Part shown: positions 1 to 7,429 of the stretch, piece after piece | How positions within the stretch are numbered: the first letter of the stretch is position 1 | How the letters are laid out: every line of letters begins with the position of its first letter | Made by a program: the position numbers and the translations under genes | Notes under the pieces: generated by a model | Seen by the model: the letters and a program-made list of their open reading frames with translations, nothing else | Told to the model about the DNA's origin: nothing | Databases searched by the model: none | Assembly (NCBI GenBank): GCA_041689995.1 | Contig: JBDNFD010000091.1 | Coordinates: 1 to 21,478 of the forward strand | Length of the DNA: 21,478 nucleotides | DNA from: DASSWG01 sp041689995 | GTDB lineage: Bacteria > Bacteroidota > Bacteroidia > Flavobacteriales > Flavobacteriaceae | Direction of reading: 5' to 3'

Positions 1-133
1 TAGGAGTTAGGAGTTAGGAGTTAGGAGTTAGGAGTTAGGAGTTAGGAGTTAGGAGTTAGGAGTTAGGAGTTAGGAGTTAGGAGTTAGGAGTTAGGAGTTA
101 GGAGTTAGGAGTTAGGAGTTATGAGTTAAGAGT
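1..133. repeat. Heptamer tandem repeat (TAGGAGT)n
   Basis: Seventeen perfect head-to-tail copies of TAGGAGT fill positions 1-119. Two degenerate copies (TATGAGT, TAAGAGT) follow to 133. The array starts at the window edge, so its true length is unknown. A 7-bp unit is not a multiple of 3, and the array contains many stop codons (TAG, TTAG), so it is non-coding. It lies about 80 bp upstream of pyrB. Such arrays change length by replication slippage. Confidence 0.95.
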
Positions 134-152
134 TATGGGAATGAAAATCAAA

Positions 153-212
153 AATCGTTAATCGTTAATCATCAATCGTTAATCATCAATCGTTAATCAT
201 CAATCGTTAATC
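153..212. repeat. Second heptamer repeat (AATCGTT/AATCATC)
   Basis: Eight 7-bp units plus a partial one: AATCGTT twice, then AATCATC and AATCGTT alternating, so the later part has a 14-bp period. The block ends 3 bp before the pyrB start codon and therefore occupies the whole presumed 5' leader or translation initiation region of that gene. No conventional ribosome binding site is visible. Copy-number change here would alter the spacing between any promoter and the start codon. Confidence 0.9.
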
Positions 213-215
213 AAA

Positions 216-1145
216 ATGAGCGAACTAAGTGTCAATCATTTATTGGGAATCAAATACATCAACAAGGATGATTTGCAACTGATTTTTGAAACTGCCGATC
301 ATTTCAAAGAAGTCATCAATCGACCCATCAAAAAAGTTCCTTCGCTTCGCGATATTACCATTGCCAATCTTTTTTTTGAAAACAGTACCCGAACGCGGCT
401 TTCTTTTGAACTTGCCGAAAAGCGTTTAAGCGCCGACGTAATCAACTTTTCTGCGGCTTCTTCTTCGGTTAAAAAAGGCGAAACCCTCATTGATACGGTC
501 AATAATATTTTATCAATGAAAGTAGATATGGTGGTCATGCGCCATCCGAATCCGGGGGCTTGCGTATTTCTCTCCAAACATGTGGACGCCAGCATTATTA
601 ATGCCGGAGATGGAACTCATGAACATCCAACACAAGCATTGTTGGACTCTTATTCCATTCGCGAAAAACTTGGCGGTGTCGCGGGAAAAAAGGTAGTGAT
701 TGTTGGTGATATTTTGCATAGCAGAGTTGCGTTGAGTAATATTTTTGCCCTAAAAATGCAAAAGGCAGAAGTGAAAGTCTGTGGTCCAAAATCATTGATC
801 CCAAAATTTATAGAATCATTGGGAGTAAAAGTTGAAACCAACTTAAAAAATGCTTTGGAATGGTGCGATGTGGCCAATATTTTACGCGTACAAAATGAAC
901 GCATGGAAGTTTCATATTTTCCGAGCACGCGAGAATATGTACAACAATTTGGCATCAATAAAAAGCTGTTGGATTCCCTTAAAAAAGAAATAACAATCAT
1001 GCACCCGGGACCCATAAATCGCGGAGTGGAAATCACCAGCGATGTGGCGGATTCCCAACATTCCATTATTTTGGAACAAGTACAGAACGGAGTTGCCGTG
1101 CGAATGGCGGTAATTTATCTATTGGCCTCAAAAATTAAACAATAA
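216..1145 (+). CDS. pyrB: Aspartate carbamoyltransferase catalytic subunit
   Basis: Condenses carbamoyl phosphate with L-aspartate, the first committed step of pyrimidine synthesis, in the cytoplasm. The 309-aa length is normal for the family. Visible motifs: the carbamoyl-phosphate signature STRTR (57-61), the lysine loop SSVKKGET (about 83-90), MRHP (108-111), HPTQ (137-140) and the C-terminal MHPGPINRG loop (262-270) that binds aspartate. No pyrI regulatory subunit follows; the next gene is an unrelated small ORF beginning at the base after the stop. The ATG at 216 directly follows a heptamer repeat block, and the conserved region starts soon after it. Bacteroidota often carry pyrR just upstream of pyrB, but that position lies outside the window. 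The identification is firm; the upstream control is unknown. Confidence 0.97.
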   Translation: MSELSVNHLLGIKYINKDDLQLIFETADHFKEVINRPIKKVPSLRDITIANLFFENSTRTRLSFELAEKRLSADVINFSAASSSVKKGETLIDTVNNILSMKVDMVVMRHPNPGACVFLSKHVDASIINAGDGTHEHPTQALLDSYSIREKLGGVAGKKVVIVGDILHSRVALSNIFALKMQKAEVKVCGPKSLIPKFIESLGVKVETNLKNALEWCDVANILRVQNERMEVSYFPSTREYVQQFGINKKLLDSLKKEITIMHPGPINRGVEITSDVADSQHSIILEQVQNGVAVRMAVIYLLASKIKQ

Positions 1146-1478
1146 ATGAAAAGAACAAAAAAGGAGAATTATTTGATCCTGGAAGACGAAAAGGAAAACG
1201 TGAAAGATTTTGCTGGTTATTTGTCCCAGGTTTATTCCGATATAAAAAATAATCATCTCGTAATCAATATTTTGAAATATGGCGAATTAAGTCTCGGGGA
1301 ACTACTCGCCTTTTTGCCTTTATCGAACAAACACAGAAAGGCCAAAAAATCTTTTGTTTTGGTAAACGACACCATTAATATTGATCCGGTTCCTGATGAA
1401 ATGGTGGTGGTGCCAACTTTGCACGAGGCGAAAGATATTCTTAAAATGGAAGAGATTGAACGCGATATGGGGTTTTAA
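1146..1478 (+). CDS. Small conserved-type protein between pyrB and rnz
   Basis: 110 aa, starting at the ATG immediately after the pyrB TAA (no spacer), which suggests translational coupling. It has no signal peptide or membrane segment. The N-terminus is rich in Lys and Glu. The pattern of short hydrophobic strands and helices (for example HLVINIL at about 37-43 and KSFVLVND at about 68-75) is reminiscent of a small alpha/beta, STAS-like fold, but I see no diagnostic motif. From memory, flavobacterial genomes often carry a gene of this size directly before ribonuclease Z, and it is sometimes labelled ribonuclease Z although it lacks the HxHxDH motif. It is clearly not a nuclease of that family. 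Function unknown; likely co-transcribed with its neighbours. Confidence 0.75.
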   Translation: MKRTKKENYLILEDEKENVKDFAGYLSQVYSDIKNNHLVINILKYGELSLGELLAFLPLSNKHRKAKKSFVLVNDTINIDPVPDEMVVVPTLHEAKDILKMEEIERDMGF

Positions 1479-1544
1479 TCCATCATTCTTCCACTAGCTT
1501 CATCAATGATTAAAAACAACTAACTCCATTAAAACTTATTTCCA

Positions 1545-2450
1545 TTGAAAATCCATATTCTAGGTTGTTATTCCGCTGCACCAAAGGGAAACACGCATCC
1601 GACCGCCCAAGTATTGGAAATTCAAAACCATCTTTTTTTAATCGATTGCGGGGAAGGAACACAAGTACAATTGCGGAAACATAAGATCAGATTTTCCCGA
1701 ATTAAACATATCTTTATTTCTCATTTGCACGGCGATCATTTTTTTGGTTTGGTTGGATTAATCTCAACCTTCAGCTTATTAAATAGGGAAAAGGAATTGC
1801 ATATTCATGGTCCAAAAGGAATCAAAGAAATTATTATTCTTCAATTGAAACTTTCAAAATCTTGGACAAATTATCCTCTATTTTTTCACGAATTATCATC
1901 AAAAAGTCCCAAATTGATTTTTGAAGATGAAAAAGTAAGTGTGCAAACCATTCCGCTAGATCACCGCGTTTATACCAACGGATTTTTATTCAAAGAAAAA
2001 CCTGGTGAAAGAAAATTACTACTTGCGAAAGTTTTGAACAAAGGAATAGATACGGTCTATTTCCGAAGTATCAAAAAAGGAAAAGACGTTATTTTAGATG
2101 ACGGGACAGTGGTTCCCAATGCCGAATTAACTAGTCCTTCTGACCCGCCAAAAAGTTATGCTTTTTGTAGTGATACGGCATTTAAACAGGAAAATGTGCT
2201 ACAATTAAAAAATGTGACGGTTTTGTACCACGAGTCCACCTTTTTGGAAAGTCACAAACATTTGTGTGAAAAAACAAAACATTCCACGGCAAAGCAAGCG
2301 GCCCAAATTGCCGCAGAGGCGAATGCGGGAACGCTAATTCTCGGACATTATTCTACCCGATACGACAATCTGGATTTGTTCAAAGAAGAAGCAAAATCCA
2401 TTTTTGAACCAGTGGAATTGGCAGAGGACGGAAAAGTCTTTGAATTTTAA
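1545..2450 (+). CDS. rnz: Ribonuclease Z (tRNA 3'-processing endonuclease)
   Basis: A metallo-beta-lactamase-fold zinc enzyme that removes 3' trailers from tRNA precursors. At 301 aa it is the short (RNase Z-S) form. Visible: the N-terminal LGCYSAAP, CGEGTQ (35-40), zinc motif II HLHGDH (60-65), a histidine at LDH (about 140), SDTAF (209-213) with the bridging aspartate, HST (246-248) and GHYSTRY (267-273) with the last zinc-ligand histidine. The ORF begins with TTG at 1545. The conserved first strand KIHILG starts right behind it and no ATG is available nearby, so the TTG start is well supported. It follows the 110-aa gene by 66 bp and is probably in the same transcript. Confidence 0.95.
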   Translation: MKIHILGCYSAAPKGNTHPTAQVLEIQNHLFLIDCGEGTQVQLRKHKIRFSRIKHIFISHLHGDHFFGLVGLISTFSLLNREKELHIHGPKGIKEIIILQLKLSKSWTNYPLFFHELSSKSPKLIFEDEKVSVQTIPLDHRVYTNGFLFKEKPGERKLLLAKVLNKGIDTVYFRSIKKGKDVILDDGTVVPNAELTSPSDPPKSYAFCSDTAFKQENVLQLKNVTVLYHESTFLESHKHLCEKTKHSTAKQAAQIAAEANAGTLILGHYSTRYDNLDLFKEEAKSIFEPVELAEDGKVFEF

Positions 2451-2502
2451 TACTCTATCACACTCATAGCTACTAACTCATATCTCTTTCGTAAATTGCA
2501 GG

Positions 2503-3150
2503 ATGGAAGAAAATCTAGGAAATCACCGCCGTTCCTATGAAAAGTATGAAATGCGGCGTGAGAATATGGCGGAACACCCAATGGTGCAGTTCCAAAACTG
2601 GTTCAATGAAATTGATGCGGACAAAAATACAATTTTTGAGGCCAATGCAATGACTTTGAGCACAATCGGATCGGATGGATTTCCAAAAAACCGTATTGTT
2701 TTGCTGAAGAATTTCACTGAAAAAGGTTTCGTTTTTTATACAAATTACGACAGTGAAAAAAGCCGGGCAATTCTGAAAAATCCGAATGTATGTTTATCAT
2801 TTTTTTGGTCGAATTGGGAGAGACAGGTTATAATAAAAGGATTGGCAGATAAAATATCCACAGAAATTTCTGATGAATATTTTAATTCCCGGCCAAAAGA
2901 AAGTCAGTGGAGCGCAATCGTTTCACCACAAAGCAGCGTGGTGCCAAATCGGGAATTTTTGGAAAAGAAATTAAAAAATCTGATGGAAGAGAGTTCAAGA
3001 AAAGAACCAGTTCGCCCTGATTTTTGGGGCGGATTCCTGGTAAAACCAGTTTCGATAGAATTTTGGCAGGGACGAAAAAATAGACTTCATGACAGATTTC
3101 GATATACGTCAAATAATTCCACTTGGGAAATTGAACGCTTGGCTCCTTAA
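2503..3150 (+). CDS. pdxH: Pyridoxamine/pyridoxine 5'-phosphate oxidase
   Basis: FMN-dependent oxidation of pyridoxamine 5'-phosphate or pyridoxine 5'-phosphate to pyridoxal 5'-phosphate, the last step of vitamin B6 synthesis or salvage. The 215-aa length is typical. Visible: the FMN-binding RIVLLK (64-69) and YTNYDSEKSR (79-88), the RQVIIKG strand (107-113), the SPQSS loop (141-145), and the C-terminal block WQGRKNRLHDR (188-198) ending in IERLAP, which is the family's signature terminus. The enzyme acts as a homodimer in the cytoplasm. The gene sits 52 bp after rnz and 11 bp before the SixA-like gene, all on the same strand. Confidence 0.96.
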   Translation: MEENLGNHRRSYEKYEMRRENMAEHPMVQFQNWFNEIDADKNTIFEANAMTLSTIGSDGFPKNRIVLLKNFTEKGFVFYTNYDSEKSRAILKNPNVCLSFFWSNWERQVIIKGLADKISTEISDEYFNSRPKESQWSAIVSPQSSVVPNREFLEKKLKNLMEESSRKEPVRPDFWGGFLVKPVSIEFWQGRKNRLHDRFRYTSNNSTWEIERLAP

Positions 3151-3161
3151 AATTAAATAGT

Positions 3162-3650
3162 ATGAAAAAATTGATTCTGGTGCGTCACGGAAAATCTTCT
3201 TGGAAAACAAATCAAGAAGATCGCAATCGACCGTTGAAAAAACGTGGATTGAAAGATGGCGAAATTATCGCAAATGCTTTTCCCATCGATTTCAAAAGAA
3301 AAGCAAAAATTTATACAAGTCCGGCGTTAAGGGCAAAATCCACTGCAGAAATTTTTAAAACTATTTTACAAATTGCAGATTCTGATTTTGAGGTTGTTGA
3401 AGAACTATATACTTTTGATGACGAACAGGTTTTGGATTTTATAAAATCCTGCGACGATTCATTGGATCATATTTTTATCTTTGGTCATAATCCGGCTTTT
3501 ACCGCATTAGCAAACGATCTGGGAAGTCTATATTTCGATAATTTGCCTACTACCGGTTTGGTGATGATAGAATTTTCTAACTCGAAATGGAAAGAAATTA
3601 AAAAAGGAAAGACGATTTTGACTCTAATTCCAAAAGATTTTAAAAAATAA
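3162..3650 (+). CDS. sixA: SixA-like histidine phosphatase
   Basis: 162 aa, histidine phosphatase superfamily (branch 1). The catalytic histidine is in LVRHGK (RHG at 8-10). SPALRAKSTA (53-62) carries the phosphate-binding arginine, an acidic residue lies in VVEELY (about 78-83), and the second histidine is in FGHNP (H109). Size and motifs fit the SixA group, whose E. coli member acts on phosphohistidine proteins. It is followed 42 bp later by ppk1, an enzyme that works through a phosphohistidine, and then by a Ppx/GppA gene. This neighbourhood suggests a role in phosphate or polyphosphate signalling; that is inference, and the true substrate cannot be read from the sequence. Confidence 0.88.
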   Translation: MKKLILVRHGKSSWKTNQEDRNRPLKKRGLKDGEIIANAFPIDFKRKAKIYTSPALRAKSTAEIFKTILQIADSDFEVVEELYTFDDEQVLDFIKSCDDSLDHIFIFGHNPAFTALANDLGSLYFDNLPTTGLVMIEFSNSKWKEIKKGKTILTLIPKDFKK

Positions 3651-3692
3651 TTTAAAGCCTTAAAACAGTTAAAATAAAGCTATTACAAAAGA

Positions 3693-5807
3693 ATGCAGGG
3701 AACAAACCACAAAAATGAATATGTCAATCGTGAATTGAGCTGGCTTCAGTTCAATGCTCGGGTTTTGCAAGAAGCCAGTGATGAAAGTGTGCCGTTGATA
3801 GAACGACTTCGGTTTTTGGGCATATTTTCAAATAATCTCGATGAATTTTTCAAAGTGCGTTATGCCGCGATCAGACGAATCGATCTGGCTGGGAAAAAAG
3901 GAAAAAAGGTGCTCGGGGGAATCACGGCCAAAAAATTGTTAAAGGAAATCACGCATATTGGTATCGCACAGCAAAGTGAAAGTTTGGAGATTTTGAGCGA
4001 CATCCAAGAACAACTAAAGGCGCATAATATTTTCATCATCGATGAAGAAAGGGTTTTGCCAGAGCAGGTTGAATTTGTGAAGGAATATTTTATGCAAAAA
4101 GTGAGTCCGGCTTTGGTGACCATAATGTTGAACGATCTGGAAAATATTCCAAGATTAAAAGATACCGCGGCCTATTTGGCAATCAGAATGATTCTGAAAA
4201 ACACGGACAAGAAGGAAAATAAACGTTATATTTTAATTGAAATCCCACGGGGAATCGATCGTTTTGTTGAGATTCCTAGCGATGATAATAAAAAATACAT
4301 CATTCTCGTAGATGATTTGATCCGTTTCAATTTGGAAAGCGTTTTCAATATTTTTGATTACGAAAGTATTTCTGCCCATATGATTAAAATTACCAGAGAT
4401 GCCGAATTGGATTTGGAAAGGGATTTGAACAAAAGTTATATCGAAACAATTTCGAGCGGTGTCAAAGAAAGGGTTGAGGGAGATCCGGTCAGGTTTGTTT
4501 ACGATCAAACCATTGAAGCCGATATTTTACAATTCTTATTGATGAAAATGGGAATCGAGGACAATGATAGTCTCATTCCTGGGGGACGTTATCACAATCG
4601 CCGTGATTATATGAAATTTCCAAATTTGGGCGTTCCAGAACTTTTGTATAAAAGATACAAACCCTTACCGATTCCAAATTTACATTTTGATGGCAGTTTG
4701 CTGAAGGAGATTTCACAAAAAGATTTTCTTCAATACACGCCCTATCAACAATTTTCTTATACGGTAAAATTTTTGCGCGAAGCGGCTTTAGATCCAAAAG
4801 TAAAATCCATAAAAATTACTATTTATCGTTTGGCGGAAGTCTCGCACATTGCCAGTTCGCTGACAAACGCGGTAAAAAACGGCAAACAGGTCACTGTTTC
4901 CATTGAACTGCAGGCACGCTTTGACGAGACCAATAATATTCGTTATGCGGAACTTATGCAAAACGAAGGAATCAAGCTCATTTTTGGGGTTCGCGGATTG
5001 AAAGTTCATTGTAAAGCCTGCGTAATTGAGCGTTTGGAAGAAAATATCGTTAAAAGATATGGGTTTATCAGCACGGGAAATTTTAATGAAACGACAGCAA
5101 AAGTTTATACAGATTATACTTTATTCACTGCAGATCAGCAGATTTTAAAAGACATTAATAAGGTGTTCAATTTCTTTGAGGCCAATTACAAAGTCAATAA
5201 ATTTAAGCACTTAATTGTATCGCCGCAATATTCGCGTCAGGCATTTACCAAACTGATCAATATTGAAATCGCGAACTCGAAACTTGGAAAACCTGCTGGT
5301 ATAAAATTAAAATTGAACAGTCTTTCCGATCACAAAATGATTGATAAATTATATGAAGCAAATAGGGCAGGAGTGAAGATAGACATGATTATTCGCGGCA
5401 TTTGCTGTTTGGTTCCGGGAATAGAAGGAATGAGCGAAAATATTCGAGCCATTAGTATTGTAGATAAATTTTTGGAACATCCGCGTTTGTTTATTTTTGA
5501 AAACGGAGGCGATCCAAAATTCTTTATATCATCCGCCGATTTTATGACCCGAAATTTGGATTATCGTATGGAAATAACCTGCCCCATTTACGATGAAGAC
5601 ATTAAATCAGAATTGGCGGACACCTTTGAAATATCTTGGAAAGACAATGTAAAAGCCCGTGTTTTTCAGCCTGATAAAATAAATGCTTATCGGAAAATCG
5701 TGGGGCCAAAATGGAGAAGCCAATTTGCGACCTATGATTATTACCTCGATAAACTCGAGCGTGTTAATAATGTTCAATCTACCGAAAACCAGAATACCAA
5801 TGCTTAA
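3693..5807 (+). CDS. ppk1: Polyphosphate kinase 1
   Basis: Reversibly polymerises the gamma-phosphate of ATP into inorganic polyphosphate. At 704 aa it is full-length. The four PPK1 parts can be followed: the N-terminal domain (NRELSWLQFNARVLQEA, residues about 11-27), the head region, and two C-terminal phospholipase-D-like domains. The autophosphorylated histidine is in VHCK (H439), followed by STGNFNETTAKVYTDYTLF. The second catalytic histidine is in FLEHPRLF (H596), followed by the SSADFMTRNLDYRMEI block. Its stop overlaps the start of the downstream Ppx/GppA gene by 8 bp, which suggests coupled translation of the synthesising and degrading enzymes. Confidence 0.97.
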   Translation: MQGTNHKNEYVNRELSWLQFNARVLQEASDESVPLIERLRFLGIFSNNLDEFFKVRYAAIRRIDLAGKKGKKVLGGITAKKLLKEITHIGIAQQSESLEILSDIQEQLKAHNIFIIDEERVLPEQVEFVKEYFMQKVSPALVTIMLNDLENIPRLKDTAAYLAIRMILKNTDKKENKRYILIEIPRGIDRFVEIPSDDNKKYIILVDDLIRFNLESVFNIFDYESISAHMIKITRDAELDLERDLNKSYIETISSGVKERVEGDPVRFVYDQTIEADILQFLLMKMGIEDNDSLIPGGRYHNRRDYMKFPNLGVPELLYKRYKPLPIPNLHFDGSLLKEISQKDFLQYTPYQQFSYTVKFLREAALDPKVKSIKITIYRLAEVSHIASSLTNAVKNGKQVTVSIELQARFDETNNIRYAELMQNEGIKLIFGVRGLKVHCKACVIERLEENIVKRYGFISTGNFNETTAKVYTDYTLFTADQQILKDINKVFNFFEANYKVNKFKHLIVSPQYSRQAFTKLINIEIANSKLGKPAGIKLKLNSLSDHKMIDKLYEANRAGVKIDMIIRGICCLVPGIEGMSENIRAISIVDKFLEHPRLFIFENGGDPKFFISSADFMTRNLDYRMEITCPIYDEDIKSELADTFEISWKDNVKARVFQPDKINAYRKIVGPKWRSQFATYDYYLDKLERVNNVQSTENQNTNA

Positions 5808-6699
5808 AATCAGGAAATATGCTGCCATCGACATAGGCTCCAACGCTGTCCGTCTGTTGATTTCGACCATTACGGAACCAAAGGATAAAGATCCAAATTT
5901 TAAAAAAACCTCTTTGGTGCGTGTGCCAATCCGGTTAGGAGCTGATGTTTTTGTGGAAGGAAAAATTTCCAAAGAAAACATGTGCCGAATGCAAGATACA
6001 ATGCAAGCTTTTGTTTTACTGATGAAATCGCACCGAATCGAACGTTTCAAGGCTTGTGCCACGTCTGCGATGCGTGATGCCTCCAATGGGAAAGAACTTG
6101 TCGAAAAAATTCATGACCAAACGGGACTTCAAATTGAAATTATTGATGGTCAGGATGAAGCGGCAATGATTGCAGCCACCGATTTACATACCTTAATACA
6201 AAGTGACAAAACCTATTTATATTTAGATGTCGGCGGGGGAAGTACTGAATTTACATTATTTTCTGAAGGGAAAACCATAACTTCTATTTCTTTTGCGCTT
6301 GGTACAGTTCGTTTGCTGAATCGTGGCGCGAACATCGAAGAGTGGAAGGCTGCGGAAAACTGGGTCAAAAAAATAACGAATGAATATTCAAGGATAGAAC
6401 TGATTGGTTCGGGTGGAAATATCAACAATATATTTAAATCAAGCGGAAAAAAGCCCGGAAAACCATTGTCTTATTTATATTTAAGCTCTTATTATCAGAT
6501 GCTTACTTCTTTAACTTTTGAGCAACGCATCACTGATTTGAACATGAATGAAGATCGTGCCGACGTAATTGTGCCCGCTACAAAAATTTATTTATCCGCA
6601 ATGAAATGGAGCGGTGCCCGAAAAGTTTATGTTCCAAAAATCGGTTTGGCCGACGGGATTGTGAAATCGTTGTATAACGAATTTGTTTTAACAAGTTGA
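5800..6699 (+). CDS. ppx: Ppx/GppA family phosphatase (exopolyphosphatase)
   Basis: 299 aa from the ATG at 5800, which overlaps the end of ppk1. The frame is open further upstream to an ATG at 5683, but the family starts at the first strand of the actin-like fold (KYAAIDIGSNAVRLL, 6-20), so the short start is chosen. Other motifs: the catalytic-glutamate block DGQDEAAM (117-124), phosphate loop 2 LDVGGGSTEF (142-151) and GSGGN (203-207). This is the minimal two-domain ASKHA form without the extra C-terminal domains of E. coli Ppx. Members hydrolyse polyphosphate from the end and/or pppGpp; pairing with ppk1 favours polyphosphate. Specificity is not provable from sequence. Confidence 0.93.
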   Translation: MLKIRKYAAIDIGSNAVRLLISTITEPKDKDPNFKKTSLVRVPIRLGADVFVEGKISKENMCRMQDTMQAFVLLMKSHRIERFKACATSAMRDASNGKELVEKIHDQTGLQIEIIDGQDEAAMIAATDLHTLIQSDKTYLYLDVGGGSTEFTLFSEGKTITSISFALGTVRLLNRGANIEEWKAAENWVKKITNEYSRIELIGSGGNINNIFKSSGKKPGKPLSYLYLSSYYQMLTSLTFEQRITDLNMNEDRADVIVPATKIYLSAMKWSGARKVYVPKIGLADGIVKSLYNEFVLTS

Positions 6700-6714
6700 T
6701 TTCATCACGTTCCA

Positions 6715-6730
6715 TTGAGCGCAGTCGAAA
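6715..6730. repeat. Copy of a short dispersed motif TTGAGCGCAGTCGAAA
   Basis: The 116-bp gap between the convergent ppx and miaE genes (6700-6815) contains TTGAGCGCAGTCGAAA. From memory, closely similar strings recur as intergenic repeats in many Bacteroidota genomes. Only one copy is present in this window, so the repeat status rests on recollection. I see no clear hairpin terminator in this gap. Confidence 0.35.
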
Positions 6731-6815
6731 CATCATTTGACTCTGATTAAGCTGATAATCTTCTATTGAATTTACACGCTCAAAAATCGCATAAAGTTGT
6801 TAATTACGAAAATGT

Positions 6816-7397
6816 TCAACCATGGATATACTCGGAATTCCCTAAATTTATCATTATTTCTGCCTCGTACTCCAACAGATCGTTCCATTTTTTATCCACG
6901 TTTTCACGTTCGCCATATTTCCTCGCAAAGTTTAGAAAAAGTGTATAATGATTAGCTTCACTTATCATTAATTTGCGATAAAATTTTTGGAGTTCCTCAT
7001 CCTGTAAATTTTCGGAAAGCAGCCGAAAACGTTCGCAACTGCGCGCTTCTATTAGGGTGGCATATAATAAACGATTCACTAATTGTTCGCTCCGACTTCC
7101 TCCTTTGGGGAAAAATTTGAGCAGTTCGAGCACGTATAAATCTTTCCTGCTTTGGCCTAAAACCAAACCTCGATTCACGAGTTTTTCGTGCACCATTTTA
7201 AAATGGCTCATTTCTTCCTGGGCCAGCAAACACATTTGTTCAACCAATTCAGAATGTTCGGGAAAACCAATTATGAGTGAAATTGCTGTGGAAGCGGCTT
7301 TTTGTTCGCAATAAGCATGATCCACAAGAATTTCTTCAATATTCTTTTCTGCAATGTCCGCCCATCTCGGATCTGTGGGAAGTTTTAATCCTAACAT
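6816..7397 (-). CDS. miaE: tRNA-(ms2io6A37) hydroxylase
   Basis: A ferritin-like non-haem diiron monooxygenase that hydroxylates the isopentenyl group of the modified adenosine at tRNA position 37. From the ATG at 7397 the protein is 193 aa and starts MLGLKLPTDPRW, as I recall for flavobacterial relatives. An in-frame ATG at 7433 would add 12 residues and make an ATGA overlap with the dnaX stop; it cannot be excluded. The diiron ligands are visible: E31 (HAYCEQK), ExxH in AQEEMSHF (62-65), E117 in LIEARSCERF, and ExxH in SEANHY (147-150). The gene lies directly behind dnaX on the same strand and is probably co-transcribed. No miaA or miaB is in the window. Confidence 0.93.
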   Translation of the reverse strand: MLGLKLPTDPRWADIAEKNIEEILVDHAYCEQKAASTAISLIIGFPEHSELVEQMCLLAQEEMSHFKMVHEKLVNRGLVLGQSRKDLYVLELLKFFPKGGSRSEQLVNRLLYATLIEARSCERFRLLSENLQDEELQKFYRKLMISEANHYTLFLNFARKYGERENVDKKWNDLLEYEAEIMINLGNSEYIHG

Positions 7398-7429
7398 TGT
7401 AAAATTTCTGTTTTTATTTTCGGAAGAAA

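Noticed and set aside
1..212. CRISPR array
   Set aside because: The repeats are 7-bp direct tandem units without unique spacers and no cas genes are near.
650..1066. 138-codon antisense frame over pyrB, and similar long shadow frames on the opposite strand of ppk1, dnaX and the metalloprotease genes
   Set aside because: They lie opposite strongly conserved genes and their translations show no domain or signal; they are by-products of codon use.
5683..5799. Upstream extension of the Ppx/GppA frame
   Set aside because: It overlaps the conserved ppk1 end and the protein family begins at KYAAIDIGSN, so the ATG at 5800 is the start.
6766..6948. 60-codon frame in the ppx-miaE gap
   Set aside because: Mostly opposite the 3' end of miaE and without any recognisable feature.
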